Assembly (NCBI GenBank): GCA_028292265.1 | Contig: JAQGMR010000075.1 | Location: 1 to 35,275, forward strand | Reading direction: 5' to 3' | From: Herminiimonas sp. | GTDB taxonomy: Bacteria > Pseudomonadota > Gammaproteobacteria > Burkholderiales > Burkholderiaceae_D | Length of the DNA: 35,275 nt | In this document: piece by piece, positions 9,001-21,000 of the stretch | Layout of the letters: every line of letters begins with the position of its first letter | Numbering within the stretch: position 1 is the stretch's first letter | Program-made: the position numbers and the translations under genes | Notes under the pieces: model-generated | What the model was told of the DNA's origin: nothing | What the model saw: only the letters and a program-made list of their open reading frames with translations | Database searches by the model: none

Positions 9001-12000
9001 CGTCGTACTGGTAGTCGATGTCGTACTTGGCTTCGCCGTCGGATTTGCTGACTTGCTGGTGCAGCAGGCTGCCATTCAAATCGTAGCGGTTGATGCGGGT
9101 TTCGCTGCCATTGCCAACCGGGCCGTCGTTGAGCTGCTCGACATAGCCTTGCGAGAGCGTGGCGGCCGGGCCGGTCTGCACGACGCGGTCGGCGCCGTCG
9201 TAGTAACGGGTGTCGATCATGACGCCGTCACGCTGCACTTCCACCATGCGGTTGTTGACGTCGTAGCGATAGGCTTCGGAAGTAACGCCGACGGCTTTGC
9301 CGTACGTGATGGGGTTGGTGACGGTGACCTGGTTGCCGGATTCATCTGTCCCGGAGACCGTCTCCCCACCGGCTTGGGTAACGTGGTTGCCGACGAACGT
9401 ATCGCTGATGCGGTTGCCGTTCTTGTCATAGGCAACGATGTGGCCTTGGCCGTTCTGCAGGTTGCCGAGGTCGCCGGCGTTGCTGTTGAGTGCTCCGTCG
9501 ACCAGGATCTGCCGGTTCATGGCGTCATAGGCGTACCAGAGTTCCTGGGTGCGGGCACCCTGCGCGGGGGGCGACGGGAAGAACTGCTGGACGACCGTTC
9601 CAAAGAAACCGCCTACATCTGCCAGCGACGGTTGTGCGTCGGGTTGGTACTCGATGTGCTCATGGACACGGTTGTCCATGCGGTCGTAGTCGAAGTGAAT
9701 TTGCACGCCGCCCTGTGCACTGACATTGACCAGGCGGTTGAGAGCGTCGAAGCCGAGCGCATTGTCTTGCACGGCGACGCCATTCTGGACGGTGGTTTCA
9801 TGCACGCGGTTACCGGCGGCGTCCCAGGCATAGGCGCTTTGCTCGTTGATGCCCCAATCGTCGATCTCGATCAGCTGGCCAGCGTCATCATGGTAGTAAC
9901 CGATGTTCTGGCCGCGGGTGCTGTTGACGTTGACCAGTTGGCCCGCGACGTCATAGATCTGTTGCGTGTCCGCGCCGCCGAGATCGGTGCGGTGGAGCAG
10001 GTGACCGAAGTGGTCGTAGAGCGCGGTGGTGGCGAAGCCGTTGGCATCGACCTCGGCAGTCTTGCGCCCTTCGGCGTTGAAGACGGCGCGCGTGGTTTGG
10101 CCGAGGGGTTGCGTGACGCTGGTGACGTTGCCGGCGAGGTCTACACCGTAGCTGGTGGTCTCGCTGTTGCCGTTGGTGACGGCGAGCGTGTGGCCAAGCT
10201 GGTCGTAGCGCACGGTTTGGGTCAGCGCGCGCGTGCCCTGATACTGAACGAGGTTGCTGCCGTCAACCGCGTAGACCGCGACGGTGCCTCGCGTGATTTG
10301 GGTTAGTCGGTTGTCGGCGTCGTAGCTATAGTCCACGGCGTTGCCCATGGCATCGACCATGCGAACCTGATTGCCGAAGGCGTCGTAGTGGTGGTAGACC
10401 ATGCCGCCATCGGCGTGGTGTTCTTCGACGAGGTTGCCGGCGGCGTCATAGACCTGGCCGTTGAGGTTGCCGTTGGCGTCGCGCACGGCAACGGTGTGGC
10501 CAAGGCGGTCGTAGTACAACTGGGTGGTTGGGCCGGCCGCGCTCGGGTTGCCAATGGCGTCCGGTTTCGATTCGGAAACCATCTGGTTGGTGGCGTTGTA
10601 GCGATAGGTGGTGAGCCAGTAAGGAGACCGCGGATCGGAGATGCTGAGTACGTTGCCCCAGCGATCGAAGGTGCGGGTCACGACCGGGCGCATGCCATTG
10701 CGTTCTGCTGCCACCTGGAGCACCTGCCGGCCGAGCAAATCGGTGGCAGTGTCGGTACGGCGTACGTCAGTGAGGTTGGCAACCTGTTCGGCGCTGCCAT
10801 AGGAGCTTAGCCTGCGGTCGGCGCTGCGCACATCGGCGCTGACGCGGCCGTGCAGGTCGTAGAGTTCAACCTTGGTCACGCCATCGCCGGCATTGGTGCG
10901 CCAGACGCGGCCGGCGTTGTCGTACTCGAAGGTGGTCTGGTCGCCGCCATTAAGGTTCTGGCGGGTTACTTCGCCGAACCCGTTGTAGCCGGTGGCAGTG
11001 TCGTTTAGGCCAGCGATGTCCTGGGCGATGGTGACGACGGAGGAGCCCGTGCCGGCGCTGCCGTCAGCAGCCCATTTCAAGGCCCACTGCCCGCTGGTGT
11101 CTTGCTGATAAACGCTACATGAATTCAGGTGATCAAAGCCAAGCGGCCCGCCTTGTTCATCGCCCCAGCTCATGGTTACGCCGCCACTCACCTGGGCGGC
11201 CGTGTAAACCACGCTGCGGCTGGAGGCGGCGGAGGCGTCGTAGCTGGTGGTGGTGTACGGCGCGCCGGTTTCATCAAATTGCACGGTCGAGATCAGTCCG
11301 CCAGACTTGGAGGCATAGCCAATATCGACCCGCACTCCGCCCCCGCGAGGGTCGATGAGTGTGGACCAGGCCAGTGTGACGCTGTTCGTACCAATCACCG
11401 AAACACCGAGGGTGGCGCCGCTTTCATCGACGGTCGTGAGGGTTTGCTGCGAGGAGCTGCCGACCACCTTCAAGCCACTTTGCAACACAGTGTTGGAAGC
11501 AGGGTCGACCATGTGCACCTGGCGGCCGAGCCGGTCGTACGCCAACGCCTTGAAGACAGAATGTGCGATGCCGTCGTTGCCTGTCATGACTTGCCATTGT
11601 TTGGCGATGTGGCCGCCGGCGTCATAGGAGGTAAAGCGGGTATTGCCGAGCGCGTCGGTGACCTGGCTTGCGTGGCCATGGCTGTCGTACAGCGTGCGGA
11701 CGATGTGGTCTGCGGCGTTGGGCGCGGCTGTGTAGCCGGTTGCCGTGGCACTGCTTGCGCCGGCAGCTCGATCAATCTGGGCCAATACATTGCCGTACGC
11801 GTCGCGCAGGAATTCCGTGAGTGGCGTGATGAACTGGGTGCTGCCGGCCACGTCGGCATATTGCGCGGGCGCCGCGACTGCCGACACGCGCCCCAAAGCA
11901 TCGAAATAGGAGAAGGTGGTGTTGCCCGCGGCGTCGGTGGTGCGTGTCAGGTTGCCAACGGCGTCGTAGCCATGGGCTGTCGTCAAATCCGCGCGCGTAC

Positions 12001-15000
12001 TGGTCCCGTCCGGCGCGTCGCTGACTTCGACACTGAGCCGCGTTTCGCTTACTGCACGATTGTTGAGGTCGTATGTTGTGCGGGTGATGCGGTCATCAGA
12101 GCTTGTTGATGTGGTGCCCGGACCGTTCCAGTTGGCGGCCGCCTGCGCGTACTCGGCGCGCTGCACGACGTTGCCTTCGGCGTCGAACTGGTTGTCGGTG
12201 ACATAACCGAGTGCGTCGACGCTGGCAACCTGGTTGCCACACGCGTCATACCAGAAGCGGGTAACGGCCCAGGTTTCGGTGAGGGGATTCACGAGTTCGG
12301 CGCGACGCACGAGCTGGCCGAATGCATCATAGTCATTACGTGTGGTGTTCCCGGCGACGAAGGCCTGGCTGCCTGAGGACGCGCTGCCATCGACGCTGTA
12401 GACCTGCGGGAGAACGACCTCCACCGCCCGGCCAAGCTGGTCGTAGGTGGTGGTGATCAGGCGGTCTGCGCTGTGGTCCACGCCGGGAGCGTTGATCGCG
12501 GCTTCGACTCGGGCCGCGTCCGGAGCAGTGGCGCCGGTCGAAGTCAGGCCGGTCTGAGCGGCGTAGCGCAGTAGTTCGGTCGTCTCGCCGAAGATGTTGC
12601 GATGGTAGCCAGTTACGTAGCCTTCCGCATCGATTTCATAGCGCACCCGACCCGCGGCGTCGTAGGCCTTGCTGCTTACATTTCCAGAGACATCGCGATT
12701 GAGGACGGCGTTGTCTAGCGCGTCATAGGTAACTTCGCTACTGAGCGAAACATTTTGCGATTCCGTGCGGGCCGCCAGGCCGTTCATGCCGTTGTGCAGC
12801 AGTTCGTCGGCGGCCGCGTTGTAGACGTTCACCACCGGATAAATCGTTTTTACCTGACGGCCGCGCGCATCATAGACATAGCGTGTCGTACGTTCTTCCG
12901 GCCGGCCTGCGGCTTCCGTGCGGGCGGTCAGATTGCCGAACGCGTCGTATTGCATGCGCGTAATGGGCGACGTCTTGACCGTTGACGACAGGTTCAAGGT
13001 GCCGTCGGCTGCGGCAACCAGGGTGCTCAGGTCCACTGCCGGCGCGATCTCGGTAGTGACATTGCCGGCCGCGTCGTATTCGTAGCGCCAGATCGCGCCC
13101 TTTTTGTTGGTGAAAGTGAGCTTGTTGCCGAGAGCGTCCCAGACATTGGTTTCGCTCTTGCCCATTGCATCCAGGTTCAGCAATAGCCGGCCTTGGCTGT
13201 CGTAGACGAAGGTGTTCGTCTGATCCAGGCTGGTGTCGCCCTGCAGTGCCGACGCCACAGCGGCCAGCGTGGCGGCGACGCCAGCCGGCAGTGCCCTTGC
13301 ATAGCGGGTGCTCCGAGTGACGTGGCCCAGGCCGTCATAGCGCAATCCGGTGACGTAGCCCTGCGCATCAATCGTGTAGACCTGCCGGTTGGCGCTGTCA
13401 TACACCGTGCGCGTGATGCGGTCGTGCGCAGGATCGGCTCGGGCGGCTGCGCCGTCCGCGCCGGGTGCGACGGCTGTCGCGTAGTCAATGCGCTGGATCA
13501 GGTTGCCGTTGGAATCGTAGACCTGCTGCGTGACAGCGCCCGCGGGATCGGTCCGAAACACGAGTCGGTTTGCCGCGTCGTACTGCATCTGCACAATGCG
13601 GTCGCCGGTACCGCTCTGGACGGACTCCGCACGCCCGCCGGGCGGGACGATAGCGGCATAGACGATCTGCCGAACCAAATTGCCGTTGCTGTCGTAACCA
13701 GATCGCGTGACCGCGCCTAGGCCGTCGACGCTCCAGACCACACGATTGGCAGCGTCGTAGCTGCGTCGGACATGCACGTCCCGAGCGCCATCGGCGATAC
13801 GTGCTACAGCGCTTTCCAGATCGCCTGCCGTCGCCGGCGTGTCGGACGAAATCGTCGTGGCATAGGCGATGCGTTCGACCACATTGCCGTTGGCGTCGTA
13901 GTGCTGCTGCACTACAGCGCCGGACCCATCGATAGTGTAGAGCGCGCGGTTCAGGGCATCGTAGACCGAGCGCTGATGCAGGTCATGGTCGGCGTCCGGC
14001 TTGGGCGCGGCGGTGCGCGAAGCGGCCGGGTCAACCCGGGTCGCGTAGGCGATGCGCTCGACCACATTGCCGTTGGCGTCGTAGGCCATGCGCGTCACGG
14101 CGCCCGCCCCGTCCACCGACATGGTCAACCGCCCGTCCTTGTCGAAGACGCGATTTTCGACGGTGTCGCGGCCCGCTGTGGCGGTAAGGCGCGCCCGAAC
14201 TTGCGCGAGAGTGGGCGCGGCCGCAAGCCCGGTCATGCTGATGGCGGTGGCATAGCGGGTGACACCGGTGACACGGTCTTCTGCGTCGTAGCGGTTCTCG
14301 GTGACGTCGCCCTGGGCGTCGATCGTGTAGACAAGCCGGTTATTGGCGTCGTAGACCTGCCGGGTCGTGAAGCCGCCCGCGTCCTTGATACTGACCAGAT
14401 TGCTGTTCTGGTCATAGGTGTAGCGACGGGTAAGGTTCGGGCCGGATGGGCTCAGATGCTCTTCGATGCGCCGCCCGAGGTTGTCGTAGACATACTGCAC
14501 CACGGTGCCGCCCGGACTGGTGACGGTGAGCGTATTACCGCGCGCATCATGCGTCGTGCGTGTGGTGAGGTTCAGGCCGGACGGGTCCACCGTCTGGCTC
14601 AGTACCTGGCCCTTGAGATCGAATTCAGTTTGGGTGACGATGCCGTTAGCGTCGGTGCTGGCGATCTGCTGGCCTCGGGCGTCGTAGCGGTAGCTGCTGA
14701 TGAGGTTCAGGCCCGACGGGTCGAGCTGCCGGCTGAGAACACGATTGGCGGCGTCATAGTGATAATCGACCCGGTTGCCGTTGGCGTCGATCGTTTGAAT
14801 CTTGCGGTTGGCGTGGTCGTAACTCGCGCGGGTATGGGTTTCAGATTCACCTTGCCGCATTGTGGTTTGCAGCAGGTTGCCATTGCGGTCATAGCCGTAC
14901 TGTGTGGTGACACCGCGGCCATCGGTGATGCTTTTCACCTGGCCGTCATAGTTGTACGTGGTGACGACGACGATGCCTTCCGCGGTCGTCATGGTAAGAC

Positions 15001-18000
15001 TGTGCGCCACGCTGTCATAGCGGTAGCTGGTGGTGTTGCCGGTGGCGTCGGTGCTGGTCAGCACGCGGCCGATTGCGTCGTAGCTCGTACGGCGCACCCC
15101 GTTCAGCGGGCCGGTGCTGGTAATGACACGGCCGAGCCTGTCGTAGCTGATGGCGTGTACATTGCCGTTGCCGTCTACCGTGCGAACGGCGCGGCCGAAG
15201 GCATCGTAGTCCGTGGTGGCAGTGATGGCCTGCGCGCCTTTTGGATCGGAGGTGCTGCCGGTTTGCAAGCCGCGCCGATCATAGCGGAATGTTTCGGTCA
15301 GACCATGCGCGGCATCGATCGGGCTGGACCGCGCCACGACTTCGCCGAAGGCGTCATAGGTGTAGCTCGTGACGTTACCGAGTTCATCAGTGCGGCTGCT
15401 GACCGTGCCGCTGCCGCTGTAGGCGATTGCGGTCTGGCTGTCGAGCCTGGCGTTTCGCGCCGAGCGGACCAGTGCAATAAAGCTCGCGTCGGCCAGACCA
15501 CCGGCAAGTCCTGCGGTGGGGATGCGGGTGCCGTAGAGTACGGTGCCGGTAAGCTGGTTCAGTGCGTTGTAGCGGTGTTCCTCGACTTCTCCCAAGGCGT
15601 TGACCGTGAAGATGAGCCGACTGTCAGCGTCGTAGTAGAACAGCGTGCGGTTACCATTGGCGTCGGTCGCGCCGGTGCGGCGCCCGCCGACGTCATAGGT
15701 ATATTTGGTGCCGTAGCTTTGCCAGATGGCGTCGATCTGCTGCGCGCTCTGGTCGCCGGTCAACAGCGCGCTGCCTTCCGCGGACAGTTCGCCGGTGAGC
15801 CTGCCCTGCGCGTCGTAGCGCGCGCTCAGTGTGCGACTGTCGAAGGTGTTGCCGGCATTCGTGGTGCTGAGGAGATTGCCGGTACTGTCATAGGTCGTGC
15901 TGGTCCGAGTTCCGTCGGCAGCGGTGACGAAGATCAGCCGGCCGGCGGCGTCGTAGTCATAGATGCTGGCCTGGCCAAGCCGATCGACGCTGAGAAGCTT
16001 GTTGCCAACGCCATCCCATTCACTGCTCTCAACGTTGCCCATCGCATCGACGCTACGCAGCAGGCGGCCCTGCGCATCGCGCGTGAATTCGGTGATCTGG
16101 TCGCGTTGCGGATCCGGTTGCAGCGCGGCGGCGATGGCGCGCAGATTCAGGGGCGTACCAGCCGCCAGTGCCGTGGCATACCGGGTGCTTCCTGTGAGGT
16201 TGCCGACGCCATCGACCATGAACTGCGTGACAAAGGCTTCCGCATCAACCCGATATACGACGCGGCCGCCGGCGTCGAAGATGGATGCCTGCACGCGATC
16301 CTGTTTGGCATCGACCTGCAGGCGCGCCAGCACATCGGCCACGGTGGCGGATGTGGACAGCCCGGCGGTACTGATGGCCCTGGCAAAGCTGGTGGTGACT
16401 ACCGCATTGCCGGCGCCGTCGTAACGCGTACCGACGACATCGCCCTGCGCATCGATGGTATAGACCTGTCGGTTGGCGCTGTCGTAGACCATGCGGGTGA
16501 TGCGATCGTGCGCTTGGTCGGCGATGACGGTCGTGCCGTCCGCGCCGGGTGTGACGGTGGTTGCGTAGTCAATGCGTTCAACCAGGTTGCCGTTGGCATC
16601 GTAGACCTGCTGCGTGACGGCGCCGGTTGGATCCGTGCGAAACACCAGTCGGTCTGCGTCGTCGTAGCGCATCTGCACGATACGGTCGCCCGGCCCGCCG
16701 GTGACTGACGCCGGCTCGGCATCGGGCGCAATGGTGGCCGCATAGTCGATCTGCCGAACCAGGTTGCCCTTGCTGTCGTAAATAAACCGGGTGACGGCGC
16801 CGATACCGTCGACGCTCCAGGTAAGCCGATTGGCAGTGTCGTAACTGCGTCGGACATGTGCATCGCGCGTGCCGTCGGCAATGCGCGCTACGGCGGCCGC
16901 CAGGTCGCTCAATGTGGCCGGCGTGGCCGACGTGTCGGGCGACACGGTGTTCGCATAGGCGATGCGTTCTACCACATTGCCGTTGGCGTCGTAGTGCTGC
17001 TCCACCACAGCGCCGGACCCATCGATGCTGTAGAGCGCGCGGTTCAGGGCATCATAGACAACGCGCTGATGCTGGTCATGGGCCGGATCCGCCAGCGGCG
17101 CAAGCGTGAGCGTGCCGTTCCAGGTGCTCGGATCGATTCGATTGGCATAGGCAAGTCGCTCGATGACATTGCCGTTGGCATCGTAAGCGTAGCGTGTGAA
17201 AGCGCCGGTGCCGTCCATGCTGAAGCTGAGCCGTCCGTCCTTGTCGTAGGCGCGGTTTTCCACAGCATCGCGTTCGGGCGTCGGCGCAAGGCGTTCCCGT
17301 ACCTGGGCAAGCGTCGGGGCGGCGGCCAGTCCGGCCATGGCGATGGCGGTGGCATAACGGGTAATGCCCGCAAGGCGCCCGGCTGCATCGTAGCGGTTCT
17401 CCCTTACATCGCCCTGCGCATCAACGGTATAGACCAAGCGATCATCGGCGTCGTAAACATATCGCGTGAGATTGCCGTTGCCGTCCTCGCTCCCGACTGG
17501 ATTGCCGTTGGCGTCGTAGCTTGTGCGGCGCGTGAGGTTGTGGCCAGCCGGGTCCAGGTGCTCTTCGGTGCGGCGACCCAGATCGTCATAAACGTACTGC
17601 ACCGTTGTGCCACCCGCGCCAACGACAGTTAGCGTGTTGCCACGCGCATCGTGGGTAGTGCGCGTGGTGAGGTTCAGGCCGGACGGGTCAACGGTCTGGC
17701 TCAATACCTGTCCCTTGAGATCAAATTCCGTTTGGGTGACGACGCCGTTGGCGTCGGTGCTGGCGATCTGCTGCCCCTTGGCGTCGTAGCGGTAGCTATT
17801 GACCAGGTTCAGGCCCGACGGGTCAAACTGGCGGGACAGCACGCGGTTTGCGGCGTCGTAGTGGTAATCGACCCGGTTACCGTTGGCGTCAATCGTTTGA
17901 ATCTTGCGGTCGGCGTGATCGTAACTTGCACTGGTCCGGGTTTCGGTGTGGCCCGGCCGCGTTTCTGTTTGCAGCAGGTTGCCATTGCGGTCATAGCTGT

Positions 18001-21000
18001 ACTGCGTAGTGGCGCCACGGCCATCGGTAATGCTTTGCACCTGACCTTCACCGTTGTGCGTGGTGACAACGACAATGCCTTCGGCGGTCGTCATGGTCAC
18101 GCTGCGGCCCGCGCTGTCATAGCGGTAGGTGGTGGAGTTGCCAGTGGCGTCGGTGCTGGTCAGCACTCGGCCGATAGCGTCGTAGCTGGTACGGCGCACC
18201 CCGTTCAGCGGGTCGGTGCTGATGATGACGCGGCCAAGCTTGTCGTAGCTGGTGCCGTGGACATTGCCGTTGCCATCCACCTTGCGGATGGCACGGCCGA
18301 AAGCGTCGTAGTCGGTGGTGGTGGCGACGGTGATGCCGTTGGCGTCATCGTCAGCGACAGCGCCTGTCTGCAGCCCACGTCTGTCGTAGCGGAACGTTTC
18401 AGTTAGCGCCTGGCCGGCGTCAGTCGGCCGCACGCGCGACACCACTTCGCCAAAGGCGTCGTAGTCATAGAAGGTGATGTTGCCCAGTTCATCGGTACTG
18501 AGCTGGACCATCCCATTGCGGTTGTAGGCAATTGTGGTTTGACTGTCCAGCCCGGCATTGCGGGCAGCGCCGATCAGCGCGCTAAAGCTGCCGTCGACCA
18601 GTCCGCCGGCCCGTCCCGTGGTGGCAATGCGGGTACCGTAGCGCACCGAGCCGGTGAGCTGGTTCAGGGCGTTGTAGCGGTGCTCCTCAACTTCCCCCAG
18701 CGCATTGACCGTAAAGACCAGCCGGCTGTCGGCATCGTAGTAGAACAGCGTACGGTTGCCGACAGCGTCGGTGGTGCTGGTGCGACGCGTGGCAGCGTCG
18801 TACGTGTACCGCGTTCCATAGCTTTGCCAGATGGCGTCGATCTCTTGCTGAGTCTGATCGCCGGTCAACAGCGCGCTGCCTTCGGCCGAGAGTTCCGCCG
18901 TCAGCCTGCCTTGGGCGTCGTAGCGGGCGCTGACCGTTTGGCGTTCGCCGCTTTCGGCCGCGTGGCTCGTGCTGAGCAAGTTGCCGACATTGTCGTAGGC
19001 ATAGGCGGTTTGCGCGCCTTCGCCGTCGGTCGAGTGAATCAGCCGCTCGAGCGCATCGTAGACAAAGCGCGTCGATCGGTCTTCACGGGTCGATGTGGGG
19101 CGCAGCGTGGCAAGCGTCTCCGCGGCCAACTCCTTCACCGGCGTGGCATAACGCACAAGCAGCGTCAGGTTGCCGCTGCGGTCGTAGACCCGCTCAGTGA
19201 GATAGCCTTCGCCGTCGACGCGTGCGATCTCCTGTCCACGGGCGTTGTACAGGACTCGGGTGTGGATATCGTCTTTGGACGCAACGGGCACCAGGCTTTC
19301 GAGCATGCCGGTGGCGCGTGCTTCAACCGGTGTGGGATTGGCCCAGTCGATTCTCTCGGCCAGCTGGCTGGCCGCGTTGTATCGGTATTCAACCAGGTTG
19401 CCCTCACCATCAAGGCTTCCACGCAAGAGCCCGTCCCGGTCGTAGAAGCTGCGGGTAACTCGGTCATCAGCGGAAGCCATCAGATCGATGACGGAGGCCT
19501 GGGCCGCATCCCTTAGCCCGGAAGTGTCGATCGGTTGGGCATACTGAACTGACGACACCAACTGGGAGCGGCTGTCGTAGACGTTGTCGACGACGAGGCC
19601 CGCCTTGTCTATGGTTCTCACTAAATTGCCGGCTGTGTCATTCACGTTCCAGCTGCCGCGGTCCTGCGCGGACTGCGCCGGTCGCAGGGTCGCCAGAGCA
19701 ACCTCCGCTGGCTTGCCGTACGCATCCACCAGCAAGCCAGTATTGACGGACGCTGCGTACGCGATCGTGTGAACCAATCGGTCATTTCTGTCATAGCGAT
19801 ACTCGACCAGGCCACCGTCGCCGTCGATGTCGGCAGTCTTCCGTCCCTTCTCGTCGTAGAGAACGAAGTGGCGAATACCGGTCGGGTCTTGGGTCATGCG
19901 CAGGCGACCGTCAGCATCGTAGAGATAGCGCGTGTCGCCTAGCCGCAAGGCCGCATCAGTGCTGGACACGCTGATCAGCCGGCCCGCCCGGTCGTAATGG
20001 GTAGTGTTGACCAGCCCATTGGCCAGGCGCACCAACGTCGCGTTGTTCTGGTCGTCGTACCAGCTCATGGTGAGATGGCCGAGCGCATCGCTCGTCGACA
20101 GCAGGCGCCCCAGGCCATCGTAGGTGTATTGCGTTTGCTCTTTGCCCGGCCCTATGGCGGACAGCAGCCGACCAGACTGGTCGACAACCTGGCGGACTAC
20201 CGCCTCGCTGCCGTCCGCAATGCCGTTGCCAGCAGCGTCCAGCCGCTCCCATGTCGTGGTGGACGCCAACTGACCCCGAAAATCGTAAGCACTGTCCGCG
20301 CGGACGCATTGGGACCCGTCAATTCCGGTCAGCCATGCTTCCATGACGCTTTCGCCGGGCGACGTCCCCATCGCCAAGGCCGCAGGCAGGTAGAACGCCC
20401 CGCTGTACTGGAGACTGGCGACACGTTCGCCGAAACCGTTATAGCGGAACTCACTTACGCGACCTTCCGGGCTGATGACGAAGCGCAGTCGATCTTGACC
20501 GTCATAGACGTAGCGCGTGGTCGATTCCTGGTTGGGCGAATTTGGCTGGTCTGGCTGAGCGTGGCCTGGATGAGCCAACTGGCCGGGTGGGCCTGATTGT
20601 CCGAGGCCGGTACTGGCAGAATCCGGCGCCCTGTAGACCGTTTCTGTCAGCAGGTCGTTGGACCGCAGGTCGTAGGTGCGCACTAGTGTATTGCCCATGC
20701 TGTCGCGCTGTACGGTCTGGTTGCCGTTGGCGTCGTACTGCAAGTCAAGGGCTTGGCCTTCCGGATCCACGACGCGCGTGACATTGCCGGCAGCATCGTA
20801 GGTATAGGTGCAGATTTGCGCCACGCCGTTGACGGCCGGCGTCGTCACGGCGGTCAACTGGCCCTTGGCGTCGTATTCGTACACAGTCACCAAACCAAGC
20901 GGATCGGTCACGGTACTGCGGCGGCCAGCCAGGTCGTAGCTAAAGGAGGTGGTGTTACCCATGCCGTCGGTAACGCTCTCCACGCGGTACTCGGCTCCCA

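Noticed and set aside
13772..16708. A 978-codon open frame on the plus strand, and others of 447, 326, 325 and 258 codons across the RHS region
   Set aside because: They lie antisense to the RHS gene and arise from its high GC content and repeated codons. Their translations repeat the same V/G/A-rich pattern with each YD unit and contain no recognisable domains.
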